DNA of 64,000 nt from DASWJZ01 sp963761005 (GCA_963761005.1 CAVXFK010000027.1:744001-808000), one strand, 5' to 3'. Shown: positions 38,433-47,808, counted from the first letter of the stretch. Program-made: numbers and translations. The notes: generated by a model not told the origin, from the sequence alone.

Positions 38433-38623
38433 AAGGACCGTCGGGCGGGCGTTCCAGGGGGGTCGGCAGGCAGTTGTGCGGGCCGCGACACAAGCCGGCA
38501 ACGCCGGCGACACGGGCCAAACCGGTTCCGCCTCGAAAAATCCCCGGACGATTGCTAGATGATGAAGAGTCGCCTCTATTCGCCGCCCGCCTGAGCCGAG
38601 CCGCGGGAATTGGCCGGGAGCAG

Positions 38624-40504
38624 GTGTTGGCAGCGATCTTCAGACGATTCCTGAGCTATGGCGGGCTTGAGCGGTGGATCGATCCGCTCGCGGCCGCGCC
38701 GGTCGAGCAGCCGCCCGAGGCGCTTCTCGAGACCTACCGGTATTTCCTGCGCCCGCTTCGCGGTCTGATTGCAACGACGATGTTCGTCTCGCTCGTCGCC
38801 TCGGTGACCGAGCTTGCGCTCTTCGCCTTCCTCGGCACGCTGGTCGACCGAATGGCCGCTTCGACTCAAGCGCGCTTCCTGTCCGACAATTGGCCGGTCC
38901 TCGTCTTCATGAGCGTGGTGCTCCTGGTGATCAGGCCGGTCTTCACGATCTGGTCGCGTGGGCTCGTCAATCTCTCGATCGCGCCCAGCCTCTCCGCCAT
39001 GGTGCGCTGGCGGAGCTATCGCTACGTGCTGCGCCAGAGCCTCGGCTTCTTCCAGAACGACTATGCCGGCCGCATCAGCCAGAAGGTGATGCAGACCGGG
39101 ATGGCGCTCCGCGAAAGCGTCGTGAACGTGATCGACGGCGTCTGGTATTTGCTGGTCTATCTGGTCGGGACGGCGGCCGTGCTCATCGGCTTCGACTGGC
39201 GCCTGTTGCTGCCGATCTTCGGATGGCTCGTCGCCTATGCCTTCGTCATCGTCACGCTCGTGCCGCCGGTGCGCGAACGGTCGATTGCCATGTCGGAGGC
39301 GAATTCAGGGCTGACCGGGCGCGTGGTCGACGGCTTCACCAACATCCTCTCCGTCAAGCTCTTCGCGCATGCGGAGCGCGAGGAGGCATTCGGACGCGTC
39401 GCGTTCGAGCGGCAGCTTGCGGCCGCGCGCGCCATGAACCGCAGCATCACGACGCTGACCGCGGCGCTCTCGACGCTGAATTCCGTCTTTATCTTCGCCG
39501 CGGCGGCGCTCTCGATCTGGCTCTGGACGAAGGGGGAGATCACGCTTGGCGCTATCGCAGCCTCGAACGCACTGATCCTTCGGCTCAACCAGATGTCGGG
39601 CTGGGTGCTCCGCTCGATCACCTCGCTCTTCGAGAATACGGGGACGATCGAGAACGGCATGGAGCTGATCGCGCGGCCGAACGCGCTGGTCGACCCGCCG
39701 GGCGCATCTCCGCTCATCGTGACGGAAGGCGCGATCGGGTTTGACGACGTCACCTTCCGCTATGGCGAAGGGGACCGCGTGATCCGCGACCTGTCGCTCT
39801 TCATCCGTCCGGGCGAGAAGGTCGGCCTTGTCGGGCCGTCGGGGGCGGGCAAGTCGACGCTCGTCAACCTCCTCATGCGCTTCTACACGCTCGACCAGGG
39901 CCGCATCCTGATCGACGGCCAGGACATTGCGGATGTGACGCAGGATTCGCTGCGCGCGTCGATCGGAATGGTGACGCAGGACACCTCGCTCCTGCATCGC
40001 TCGGTCAGCGAGAACATCCGCTACGGGCGTCCGGATGCCGACGAGGCGGCGGTGCGCCAGGCGGCCGCCGTGGCGCGTGCCGAAAGCTTCATCGCCAATC
40101 TCGTCGATCCGCGCGGGCGGACCGACTACGCCGCGCATGTCGGCGAGCGCGGCGTCAAGCTCTCCGGCGGCCAGCGGCAGCGAATCGCGATTGCCCGCGT
40201 CATCCTGAAGGACGCGCCGATCCTGGTCCTCGACGAGGCGACGGCGGCGCTCGATTCGGAGGTCGAGGCAGCGATTCAGGAGAGCCTCAAGGTGCTGATG
40301 CGCGGCAAGACGGTGATCGCGATCGCGCACCGCCTGTCGACGATCGCCGCGCTCGACCGCTTGGTGGTGATGGACGAGGGCCGGATCGTGGAGGAGGGGA
40401 CACACGAGGCGCTGCTTCGCCATCGCGGTCTCTACCATCGGCTCTGGGAACGCCAGTCGGGTGGCTTTCTTGCGGAGCAGGACCGGGCGCTCAAGATCGC
40501 CTGA
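38624..40504 (+). CDS. ABC transporter, fused permease and ATPase
   Basis: A homodimer-type exporter with an N-terminal membrane domain (about residues 40-340) and a nucleotide-binding domain with GPSGAGKSTLVNLLMRF (Walker A), LSGGQRQRIAIARVI (signature), ILVLDEATAALDSE (Walker B) and IAIAHRLSTI (H-loop). It probably moves a lipid or glycolipid. The start is uncertain: no ATG lies near the family's usual N-terminus, so I use GTG at 38,624 (then LAAIFRRFLSYGG). The open frame extends to 38,474. Location next to the glycosyltransferases suggests an envelope role. Confidence 0.85.
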   Translation: MLAAIFRRFLSYGGLERWIDPLAAAPVEQPPEALLETYRYFLRPLRGLIATTMFVSLVASVTELALFAFLGTLVDRMAASTQARFLSDNWPVLVFMSVVLLVIRPVFTIWSRGLVNLSIAPSLSAMVRWRSYRYVLRQSLGFFQNDYAGRISQKVMQTGMALRESVVNVIDGVWYLLVYLVGTAAVLIGFDWRLLLPIFGWLVAYAFVIVTLVPPVRERSIAMSEANSGLTGRVVDGFTNILSVKLFAHAEREEAFGRVAFERQLAAARAMNRSITTLTAALSTLNSVFIFAAAALSIWLWTKGEITLGAIAASNALILRLNQMSGWVLRSITSLFENTGTIENGMELIARPNALVDPPGASPLIVTEGAIGFDDVTFRYGEGDRVIRDLSLFIRPGEKVGLVGPSGAGKSTLVNLLMRFYTLDQGRILIDGQDIADVTQDSLRASIGMVTQDTSLLHRSVSENIRYGRPDADEAAVRQAAAVARAESFIANLVDPRGRTDYAAHVGERGVKLSGGQRQRIAIARVILKDAPILVLDEATAALDSEVEAAIQESLKVLMRGKTVIAIAHRLSTIAALDRLVVMDEGRIVEEGTHEALLRHRGLYHRLWERQSGGFLAEQDRALKIA

Positions 40505-40516
40505 GCCGGAGTGGGC

Positions 40517-40855
40517 TCACTCGCCGTTGTCCCGGTGGCCGTCGGTGGCGGCCGCCTCTTCCAGCGCGACCTCCATCCGGCTCAGAATGTCCTGACCGAT
40601 CTCCTCTTCGAGGCGTTCGAGGTTGATTCCCGCATCGGTGGCGAAGGCGGTGAATTCGGTGGCGAGGCGCTCCGCCTCCTTGGGGATCGATTGGCTCGGA
40701 ACCGCTTGGACCGACTCCGCGATCCAGCGAGCCAGAGCGTCAATGGCCTGCTTCCGCATCGGCAGAGCCTCCCGGGCGCCGACTTCCGCCCCAAATTGAC
40801 CAAACGCTGTGGCAAGTTTCTCACGAAGCGGCGGAAAGGTGTAGCGCCCCGGCAC
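40517..40855 (-). CDS. Hypothetical protein, possibly DUF768-like
   Basis: A 112-residue cytosolic protein without clear motif. The stretch ALARWIAESVQAVPSQ, KEAERLATEFTAFATDAG and RLEEEIGQDILSRMEVALEE is helical and acidic, which loosely resembles DUF768 proteins of rhizobia. The initiator MPGRYTFPP (40,855) lacks an obvious ribosome-binding site. It converges with the ABC transporter gene after 12 bases. Confidence 0.6.
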   Translation of the reverse strand: MPGRYTFPPLREKLATAFGQFGAEVGAREALPMRKQAIDALARWIAESVQAVPSQSIPKEAERLATEFTAFATDAGINLERLEEEIGQDILSRMEVALEEAAATDGHRDNGE

Positions 40856-41096
40856 CGCTTGGCGGGCGATTCGGGCTCACCCGAAAAAGCGCGGCGGAGG
40901 CTGGCTGGCGGGGTGTGGCGGACTTGCGACAAGTTGCCGTCGCGAGGGCGCTCGACTGGACACTCTCAAAGGACGATGACAAAAGGCGGTCGGCCCGATT
41001 GGCTGGATTCCGGGGGTGACGGCCGGACTGCCGTGCTGCTTTAGTGGAAGCGGGCGGCGCGGGCTGTCATGCCGTTCCGATTGCGAGAGGCACGAT

Positions 41097-41693
41097 TTGG
41101 CTGACACGACCCTTCCTAGCGCGGCCCCTGGAACAGGGCATGGCGATTCCCATGGTGCTACACGCCGCGATTTCCTGTTGATCGCCACCGGCGCTTTCGC
41201 CGCGGTCGGTACGGCAGCGACGATCTGGCCGTTCGTCGATCAGATGAACCCGGACGCCGCCGCGCTGGCGCTCGCTTCCATCGAGGTCGACATCTCGCCC
41301 ATCGAGCAGGGCCAGTCGATCATCGTCAATTGGCGCGGCAGGCCGGTCGTGATCCGCTATCGCACCGAAAAGGAGATGCAGGAGGCGGAACAGGTCTCGC
41401 TCGACGAGCTCAAGGACCCGATCGCCCGCAACGCCAATCTTCCCGCCGACGCGCCGGCGACCGATGCCAACCGCACGATCCCCGGCAAGGAAGAGTGGAT
41501 GGTGATGATCCAGGTGTGCACGCATCTCGGGTGCATCCCGCTCGGCCAGCAAGGGCAATTCGGCGGCTGGTCCTGTCCCTGTCACGGCTCGCAGTACGAC
41601 ACTGCCGGCCGCATCCGCTTCGGACCAGCGCCGGAGAACATGTACATCCCGGAGTTCTCCTTCATCAACGACACCACCATCCGCATCGGCTGA
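41097..41693 (+). CDS. petA: Ubiquinol-cytochrome c reductase iron-sulfur subunit (Rieske)
   Basis: The Rieske subunit of the bc1 complex, 198 residues. A twin-arginine type start (GATRRDFLLIATGAFAAVG) gives the membrane anchor. The cluster-binding motifs are CTHLGCIPLG and CPCHGSQYD. It passes electrons from ubiquinol to cytochrome c1 in the periplasmic face. The TTG at 41,097 follows GAGAGG and gives the usual length; an ATG at 41,016 would add an unlike stretch. First gene of the petABC operon. Confidence 0.95.
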   Translation: MADTTLPSAAPGTGHGDSHGATRRDFLLIATGAFAAVGTAATIWPFVDQMNPDAAALALASIEVDISPIEQGQSIIVNWRGRPVVIRYRTEKEMQEAEQVSLDELKDPIARNANLPADAPATDANRTIPGKEEWMVMIQVCTHLGCIPLGQQGQFGGWSCPCHGSQYDTAGRIRFGPAPENMYIPEFSFINDTTIRIG

Positions 41694-41712
41694 GGCCTAA
41701 GCGAGGACTGCT

Positions 41713-42996
41713 ATGCAGCACGACTACTTTCCCCGCTATGAGCCGAAGTCCGGGTTCGGAAAGTGGCTCGACGACCGGCTGCCGGCGACGCGGCTCATGT
41801 ACGACAGCTTCGTCGCGTATCCGGTCCCGCGGAATTTGAACTACTGGTACACGTTCGGTGGAATCCTGTCGTTCATGCTGGCCGTGCAAATCGTGACCGG
41901 CGTCGTGCTTGCCATGCACTACGTCTCGAGCGCCAACATGGCGTTCGAGTCGGTCGAGAAGATCATGCGCGACGTGAACTACGGCTGGCTGTTGCGCTAC
42001 GCCCATTCGAACGGCGCGTCGATGTTCTTCCTCGCCGCCTATGTCCACATCTTCCGCGGCCTCTATTACGGCTCCTACAAGGCGCCGCGCGAGGTGCTGT
42101 GGATCCTCGGCGTGATCATCCTGCTCCTGATGATGGCGACCGCCTTCATGGGCTACGTGCTTCCCTGGGGCCAGATGAGCTTCTGGGGCGCGACCGTCAT
42201 CACCAACCTCTTCTCCGCCATCCCGCTCGTCGGCGGGTCGATCACGACGTGGCTGTGGGGCGGCTTCGCGGTCGGCGACGCGACGCTGAACCGATTCTAC
42301 TCGCTGCACTACCTGCTGCCGTTCATGATCGCCGGCGTCGTGGTGCTGCATATCTGGGCGCTGCATGTCACCGGCCAGACCAATCCGACCGGCGTCGAGG
42401 TGAAGTCGAAGCAGGACGTGGTGCCGTTCTCGCCGCACGCGACGATGAAGGACGCATTCGCCATGGTGCTCTTCATCATCCTCTTCGCGTATCTCGTCTT
42501 CTACCTGCCGAACTATCTCGGGCACGCCGACAACTACATCAAGGCCAATCCGCTGCACACGCCCGATGACATCGTGCCGGAATGGTACCTGCTGCCGTTC
42601 TACGCAATTCTGAGAAGCATCCCGAACAAGCTCCTCGGGGTCATCGCGATGTTCGGGTCGATCGGAGTCCTGTTCTTCGTGCCCTGGCTCGACACGTCGC
42701 GCGTGCGCTCCGCCGTCTATCGACCGCTCTACAAGCAGTTCTTCTGGATCCTGGTCGCGGCCGCGATCGGGCTCGGCTATCTTGGCTCGCAGCGGCCGGA
42801 AGGCGGCTACGTGATCGCAGCGCGCATCCTGACCGCCTACTACTTCATCCATTTTTTGATACTGATGCCGCTGCTCGGTCTCTTCGAGACGCCGCGGCCG
42901 CGGCCGGCCTCGATTGCCGAAGCCGTCCTCGCGAAGGCCGAAGGCGGCGGTGGGCAGCCGGCGGGAAGTGCCGCGGCGCCGGAAACGCGCGGCTAG
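41713..42996 (+). CDS. petB: Cytochrome b subunit of bc1 complex
   Basis: A 427-residue cytochrome b with eight or more membrane helices. Family segments include LNYWYTFGGILSFMLAVQIV, AMHYVSS, LLRYAHSNGASMFF and YVHIFRGLYYGSY (heme-ligand His), GYVLPWGQMSFWGATVITN, and PEWYLLPFYAILRSIPNK, the PEWY motif of the quinol site. The start is 19 bases after the Rieske stop, with GCGAGGACTGCT upstream. The operon order (Rieske, cytochrome b, c1) is normal for this class. Confidence 0.97.
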   Translation: MQHDYFPRYEPKSGFGKWLDDRLPATRLMYDSFVAYPVPRNLNYWYTFGGILSFMLAVQIVTGVVLAMHYVSSANMAFESVEKIMRDVNYGWLLRYAHSNGASMFFLAAYVHIFRGLYYGSYKAPREVLWILGVIILLLMMATAFMGYVLPWGQMSFWGATVITNLFSAIPLVGGSITTWLWGGFAVGDATLNRFYSLHYLLPFMIAGVVVLHIWALHVTGQTNPTGVEVKSKQDVVPFSPHATMKDAFAMVLFIILFAYLVFYLPNYLGHADNYIKANPLHTPDDIVPEWYLLPFYAILRSIPNKLLGVIAMFGSIGVLFFVPWLDTSRVRSAVYRPLYKQFFWILVAAAIGLGYLGSQRPEGGYVIAARILTAYYFIHFLILMPLLGLFETPRPRPASIAEAVLAKAEGGGGQPAGSAAAPETRG

Positions 42997-43015
42997 AGGG
43001 GGCGGGGCAAGGCCA

Positions 43016-43864
43016 ATGAAGACCGTGATCATCCGTCTCGCCGCAGCCTCGGTAGTTGCGCTTGCGCTTGCCGCTCCGTCGCGCGCGCAGGAGAATGCAA
43101 CGCCGCACTATCCGCTGAAGGATCCCCGCTACGCCACCTGGACCTTCTCCGGGCCATTCGGAAAATACGATCCGCAGCAATTGCAGCGCGGCTTCCAGGT
43201 CTACCGCGAGGTCTGCTCGAACTGCCATTCGCTGAGCATGGTCGCCTTCCGCACGCTGGCGTCGAAGGAGGGACCGCATTTCACCGATGACGAAGTGAAG
43301 GCGCTCGCCGCCGCGTACTCGATTCCCGACGCGTCGGTCGATTCCGGCGAGCGGCCCGGCCGCCCGTCGGACGTCTTTCCGCCGGCACCGCCTTACCCGA
43401 ACGCGAATCCGCCCGACCTTTCGCTTATCGCCAAGGCGCGGGCGGTGAAGCGCGGATTTCCGACTTTCATCTTCGATTTCTTCACGCAGTACGAGCAGGC
43501 AGCCGGGCCGGACTACGTCTACTCCTTGCTGACCGGGTTCCAGGACGCTCCCGCCGGCGTCAAGGTGCCGGACGGCAGCTACTACAATCCCTACTTCATC
43601 TCTGGGCCGACGCTCGCCATGCCGCCGCCGCTCTCAGACGGGCAGGTCAATTACGCGCAGAACAAGAACGAAAGCACCGCGGACGACGTACCGGAGACAG
43701 TCGACCAGTACGCGAAGGACGTCGCGGCATTTCTGATGTGGGTGGCCGAACCGCACCTTGTCGAGCGCAAGGCGACGGGCCTCAGCGTCATGATCTTCCT
43801 CGTCATCTTCGCCGGCCTCGTCTACTACACGAAGAAGAAGGTCTGGGCGGACGTCGAGCACTAG
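43016..43864 (+). CDS. petC: Cytochrome c1
   Basis: A 282-residue cytochrome c1, a signal peptide (MKTVIIRLAAASVVALALAA) then a c-type domain with the heme motif CSNCH in VYREVCSNCHSLSM. PPDLSLIAKARAV and YYNPYFISGPTLAMPPPLS contain the axial-ligand region. A C-terminal anchor (LSVMIFLVIFAGLVYYTKKK) holds it in the membrane. It starts 19 bases after cytochrome b. In many relatives b and c1 are one fused gene; here they are separate. Confidence 0.96.
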   Translation: MKTVIIRLAAASVVALALAAPSRAQENATPHYPLKDPRYATWTFSGPFGKYDPQQLQRGFQVYREVCSNCHSLSMVAFRTLASKEGPHFTDDEVKALAAAYSIPDASVDSGERPGRPSDVFPPAPPYPNANPPDLSLIAKARAVKRGFPTFIFDFFTQYEQAAGPDYVYSLLTGFQDAPAGVKVPDGSYYNPYFISGPTLAMPPPLSDGQVNYAQNKNESTADDVPETVDQYAKDVAAFLMWVAEPHLVERKATGLSVMIFLVIFAGLVYYTKKKVWADVEH

Positions 43865-44204
43865 CCGACCGTTCTCTCCTCCGCCCGTCTGAGCGAACGT
43901 CGTCGCTTCGATCCGAATCTGTTCCGCTGCAACTGATCGGCGGCCCGATTTTCCCGGTGAAGGCCCGCCGGCCGGGCGCTTCGGGATGCTCCGCGATCAC
44001 TCTGAATTCGTTCCGCGGTCGAGAAATGCTCCGTGAGCCAGTTGCGTAGTCTGCAACGTCGCATGATCGCCGCGTCCGGGACGTCATGAATGTGAAGAGG
44101 ACACACCGCGCCCGAATTCGCGGGCTTGCAGTCTTCAGGTTGCTTGGCGCGCCGACCGGTCGCGGCTAGCATCACGACATAACAAACGAGCGTTCGAGGG
44201 CTCG
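43865..44204. other. Gene-free gap between petC and mtnP
   Basis: This 340-base stretch shows no convincing gene. It contains a modest GC hairpin near 43,970-43,985 that could act as a terminator for petABC, and an unremarkable upstream region for mtnP. Reverse-strand frames here have no ribosome-binding site or recognisable composition. Confidence 0.4.
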
Positions 44205-45077
44205 ATGGAAGCGGTGCTGGGCATTATCGGGGGGTCGGGGCTTTACGACCTCCCCGGGTTGGAGCGCTCCGAATGGCAGCGCGTCGAAGGTCCCTGGGGG
44301 CCTGCTTCCGACGAGATACTCTTCGCTGATCTGGCGGATCTAAAGCTCCGTTTCCTGCCGCGCCACGGCCGCGGACATCGGCTGTCGCCGACGCATATCA
44401 ACTATCGCGCCAATATCGACGCGCTGAAGCGGGCGGGCGTCACGGATATCGTGTCCGTCTCGGCGGTCGGGTCGCTGCGCGAGGATTTCGCGCCCGGCGA
44501 ATTCGTCATCGTCGACCAGTTCATCGACAGGACTTTTGCGCGCGAGAAGAGCTTCTTCGGCGAGGGCGTGACGGCGCACGTCTCGATGGCGCAGCCGGTC
44601 AGCCCGCTTCTTGCCGAGCGGATCGCGCTCGCCGCCGAGGTCGAGCAGATCGCCTGCCATCGCGGCGGCACCTACATCGTGATGGAGGGTCCGCAGTTCT
44701 CCACGCTTGCCGAGAGCCGGCTCTACCGCTCCTGGGGCTGCGACGTGATCGGCATGACCAACATGCCGGAGGCGAAGCTCGCTCGCGAGGCGGAGATATC
44801 CTACGCGACGATCGCCATGGTGACCGACTACGACAGCTGGCATCACGAGCACGCGCCGGTCGACGTGCAGGAGGTGATCCGCGTCATGAACGAGAACCGG
44901 GCACGCGTGCAGCAGCTACTTCTGCGCCTGATCCGTGACTTTCCGCGCGAGCATGAGGCTTGCCCGATCGGCTCCGACCGGGCGCTTGAGTTCGCCATCA
45001 TGACCGCCCCGGAAGCCCGGGATCCGGGGCTTTTGAAGAAGCTCGACGCGGTCGCCGGCCGCGCTCTCGGGCGCTGA
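44205..45077 (+). CDS. mtnP: S-methyl-5'-thioadenosine phosphorylase
   Basis: A 290-residue enzyme that splits methylthioadenosine into adenine and methylthioribose-1-phosphate. Motifs: LGIIGGSGLYDLPGLE, RHGRGHRLSPTHINYRANI, and YIVMEGPQFSTLAESRLYR, then GMTNMPEAKLAREAE. Length is normal. The adenine it produces would be recycled by apt, 91 bases downstream, which strongly supports the pairing. Confidence 0.96.
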   Translation: MEAVLGIIGGSGLYDLPGLERSEWQRVEGPWGPASDEILFADLADLKLRFLPRHGRGHRLSPTHINYRANIDALKRAGVTDIVSVSAVGSLREDFAPGEFVIVDQFIDRTFAREKSFFGEGVTAHVSMAQPVSPLLAERIALAAEVEQIACHRGGTYIVMEGPQFSTLAESRLYRSWGCDVIGMTNMPEAKLAREAEISYATIAMVTDYDSWHHEHAPVDVQEVIRVMNENRARVQQLLLRLIRDFPREHEACPIGSDRALEFAIMTAPEARDPGLLKKLDAVAGRALGR

Positions 45078-45168
45078 TTCTTCCACGCCGCTTTGCTGCA
45101 ATCCGTCTAGACGCTAGGAACTTCACCGAAGCACCGCTGGTGAGACGTAAGAGAGAGGGTTCTCCACG

Positions 45169-45711
45169 ATGGCAGCTGCGACCGTGGATCTGCAAAAGGC
45201 GATCCGCACGATCCCCGACTACCCGAAGGAGGGAATCCTCTTTCGCGACATCACGACGCTGCTCGGCGATCCGCGCGCCTTCGGCCACGCCGTCGACGAG
45301 CTCGCGCACCCCTGGGCGGACGCGAAGATCGACAAGGTCGCCGGCATCGAGGCACGCGGCTTCATCATCGGCGGCGCGGTCGCACATCAGCTTTCCGCCG
45401 GCTTCGTGCCGATCCGCAAGCGCGGTAAGCTGCCGCACGAGACGGTGCGCATCGCCTATTCGCTCGAATACGGGCTCGACGAGATGGAGATGCACCGCGA
45501 CAGCATCCGCCCGGGCGAGAAGACGATCCTGGTCGACGATCTGATCGCGACCGGCGGCACAGCCGAGGCGGCCGTGAAGCTTCTGAAGGAGATCGGGGCG
45601 GAGGTCGTCGCCGCCGTCTTTGTCATCGACCTGCCTGATCTCGGCGGCAGGAAGAAGATCGAGGCGCTCGGCGTTCCGGTCCGCGCGCTGGTGGAGTTCG
45701 CCGGGCACTGA
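45169..45711 (+). CDS. apt: Adenine phosphoribosyltransferase
   Basis: A 180-residue APRT, which converts adenine and PRPP to AMP. It has IRTIPDYPKEGILFRDITTL at the start and the PRPP motif TILVDDLIATGGTAEAA. VAGIEARGFIIGGAVA is the second family signature. It follows mtnP and completes the salvage route. GAGAGAGGG precedes the ATG at 45,169. Confidence 0.97.
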   Translation: MAAATVDLQKAIRTIPDYPKEGILFRDITTLLGDPRAFGHAVDELAHPWADAKIDKVAGIEARGFIIGGAVAHQLSAGFVPIRKRGKLPHETVRIAYSLEYGLDEMEMHRDSIRPGEKTILVDDLIATGGTAEAAVKLLKEIGAEVVAAVFVIDLPDLGGRKKIEALGVPVRALVEFAGH

Positions 45712-45839
45712 CCTTCGCGCTCCATGACGGAGGCGAGGCGTGCCGGCGGGTCTCCACCCGTCAATTTGACGCGCGTGACTTGTGCCCGGGCGAGGGATAA
45801 TCGTCGTCACAGAAGTGTCACAAAAAACGGAGGCGTCAG

Positions 45840-46700
45840 ATGAAATCGCACGCATTGATGCTCGCCGCCGCGCTTTCTGCGGGGCTCTCGGTCTTGGCCG
45901 CGCCGTCTGCATTTGCCCAGGACGCGGTGCCGCAGAACGATCTTCTGAACGCCACCCTGTGGGTGTCGAACTCGGTCGAATACAAAGCCAACACGCTCGC
46001 CATGTACCAGCTCGCGAAGATGCGGCTCGACGAGGCGCTCGCCGACAAGAACTGGACGGCAGCGACCGAGCAGACCGGTGCCTATCAGGACCTGCCGCCG
46101 GCGGTGATCCTCGACGCCGACGAGACGGCTATCGACAATGGCGGCTACGAATCCTGGCTCATCGCCGCCGGCAAGGACTTTTCCGGCAAGACCTGGGACG
46201 CGTGGACCAAGGCGGAGGAGGCGAAGGCCATTCCGGGCGCGGTCGAGTTCACGAAATACGCTGATTCCAAAGGCGTGAAGGTCTTCTACGTGACCAACCG
46301 CAACGCCGATCAGGAAGAGGCGACGCGCAAGAACATGGAAGCGCTCGGCTTCCCGATGGGCGGCAACATCGACACCTTCCTGATGTCGAAGGAGCAGCCG
46401 GACTGGACGTCGAAGAAGGGCACGCGCCGCGCCTTCGTCGCCAAGGACTATCGCATCCTGCTTCTGATCGGCGACAATTACGGCGACTTCAGCGACGACT
46501 ACGGTGGTTCGGAAGCCGACCGGCTCGCCTCGTTCGACAAGAACACGGCGCATATCGGCCACGACTGGATCTTCATCGCCAACCCCGAATACGGCTCGTT
46601 CGAGTCGGCGCCCTTCATGGGCGACTACAAGAAATCGCCGGATGAGCGGCGGAAGCTGAAGATCGATGCGCTGCCGGCATGGAAGGGCCCGGCGGAGTAA
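45840..46700 (+). CDS. HAD superfamily acid phosphatase (5'-nucleotidase e(P4)-like), exported
   Basis: A 286-residue exported phosphatase. Signal peptide ends near APSAFAQ. The nucleophile motif is VILDADETAIDNGG (DxD), with FYVTNRNADQEE as motif II and LLIGDNYGDFSDD as the late acidic motif. The family is the e(P4)/class C group that removes phosphates from nucleotides in the periplasm. No lipobox cysteine is visible, so it is probably soluble. GGAGGCGTC lies before the ATG. Confidence 0.92.
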   Translation: MKSHALMLAAALSAGLSVLAAPSAFAQDAVPQNDLLNATLWVSNSVEYKANTLAMYQLAKMRLDEALADKNWTAATEQTGAYQDLPPAVILDADETAIDNGGYESWLIAAGKDFSGKTWDAWTKAEEAKAIPGAVEFTKYADSKGVKVFYVTNRNADQEEATRKNMEALGFPMGGNIDTFLMSKEQPDWTSKKGTRRAFVAKDYRILLLIGDNYGDFSDDYGGSEADRLASFDKNTAHIGHDWIFIANPEYGSFESAPFMGDYKKSPDERRKLKIDALPAWKGPAE

Positions 46701-46717
46701 GGCAGTCTCTCAATCTT

Positions 46718-46815
46718 GTCGTCATTGCCGGGCTCGACCCGGCAATCCATTCCGTCGCGGTCAAGTACACAAGCGTTCTGGAATGGATGCCCGGATCAAG
46801 TCCGGGCATGACGAC
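46718..46815. repeat. Dispersed palindromic intergenic element
   Basis: About 98 bases after the acid phosphatase stop, made of two arms that are nearly inverted copies. The left arm is GTCATTGCCGGGCTCGACC followed by CGGCAATCCA; the right arm is TGGATGCCCGGATCAAG followed by TCCGGGCATGACGAC. Each arm also folds as a small hairpin (GCCGGGC/GACCCGGC type). Elements with this look are common between genes in Rhizobiales. The gap lies between a plus gene and a converging MaoC gene, so a terminator-like role is possible. Confidence 0.75.
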
Positions 46816-46832
46816 GGTGAGGCGTGTTCTCC

Positions 46833-47768
46833 CTACTCGTCTTCGGGCGCTGCCGCTTCGCGGCGCTCGACGAAGACATGGCCGACGAAGGAGATCGCCT
46901 CCTCTCCGGTCTGGTTGCGGCCGGTCATCTTGAAGGAGATCAGGCCCCAGCCGGGCATAGAGCGGCTCGGCCGCTTGGCGACAACCTCGTTGACGAAGCT
47001 GATCGTGTCGCCGGCATAGACGGGCCGCAGCCATTTCAGCGATTCAAATCCGGGGGAGGGGCCGATACGCGCGATCGGAAGTCCCGCCGCTTCGCGCTCG
47101 GCCCGCTGCCGCTGCCAATGACGCACGTTGAGCTTCATCCAGACCGCCTGCGTGTGCCAGCCGGAGGCGAGGAGCCCGCCGAAATGGCTCTCCTTCGCAG
47201 CATCCTCGTCGAGATGAAACGACTGCGGATCGAAGGCGCGCGCAAAGCGCTTGATCTCCTCGGTGGTAAAGGTGTGCGCGCCGATCTCGTCCTGCGCGCC
47301 GATTTCGAAATCCTCGAAGAACCTCATGAGTTCGCGCCGCAGGAACATGATCGGGTTCTCGCCGACCATGACCGCTTCGCCGCGGTCGTTCGTCACCTCG
47401 TGGCGGAAGCGAACGAAGCCCCGATCGGGGCGGCTCTGCGAGGCGCGCACTTCAAGCACGACGGAGCGCCCGGAGAGCGTGTCGCCGGGCCGGACCGGCC
47501 GCAACCATTTCAGGCTGTCGATGCCGGGCGAGCCCATCGATGCCGCGTCGCTCAGCCAGCCGAAATACATCATGCGCATGAAGAGCGCGCAGGTGTGCCA
47601 GCCGGAGGCGGCGAGCCCTCCGAGCATTGTATCGGCCGCCGCCGCCTCGTCGAGATGGAAAGGCTGCGGATCGAACTCCGCCGCAAACGCGACGATCTCC
47701 GCCCGCGTTACCGTGAGCGGCTCAAGCGGCAGTTCCAGGCCGGGCTCGAAATCCTCGAAATGGCGCAT
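46833..47768 (-). CDS. Tandem MaoC-like dehydratase, possibly two genes fused by a one-base insertion
   Basis: A 311-residue protein with two hot-dog domains. The first runs from MRHFEDFEPG to MFLRREL (about residues 1-148). The second starts MRFFEDFEIGAQDEIG. Both carry the FHLDE and SGWHT hydratase motifs of MaoC/(R)-enoyl-CoA hydratases. Second-domain MRFFEDF looks like a gene start. The junction (sense CGGCGCGAACTCATGAGG) contains GAACTC at 47,328-47,333; dropping one base gives GAATCATGAGG, a TGA stop overlapping the next ATG, the normal two-gene layout in relatives. So the fusion may be an artefact. Confidence 0.85.
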   Translation of the reverse strand: MRHFEDFEPGLELPLEPLTVTRAEIVAFAAEFDPQPFHLDEAAAADTMLGGLAASGWHTCALFMRMMYFGWLSDAASMGSPGIDSLKWLRPVRPGDTLSGRSVVLEVRASQSRPDRGFVRFRHEVTNDRGEAVMVGENPIMFLRRELMRFFEDFEIGAQDEIGAHTFTTEEIKRFARAFDPQSFHLDEDAAKESHFGGLLASGWHTQAVWMKLNVRHWQRQRAEREAAGLPIARIGPSPGFESLKWLRPVYAGDTISFVNEVVAKRPSRSMPGWGLISFKMTGRNQTGEEAISFVGHVFVERREAAAPEDE

Positions 47769-47808
47769 GGGGCTATCAGTTAGGGCCGCCGAACGCGGCT
47801 GTCGAGAC

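Noticed and set aside
41665..43032. 455-codon minus-strand ORF opposite cytochrome b
   Set aside because: It is an antisense shadow of the cytochrome b gene with highly charged low-complexity sequence.
46712..46815. Possible CRISPR or attachment site
   Set aside because: Only two inverted arms, no direct repeat series and no spacers. It fits a palindromic dispersed element.
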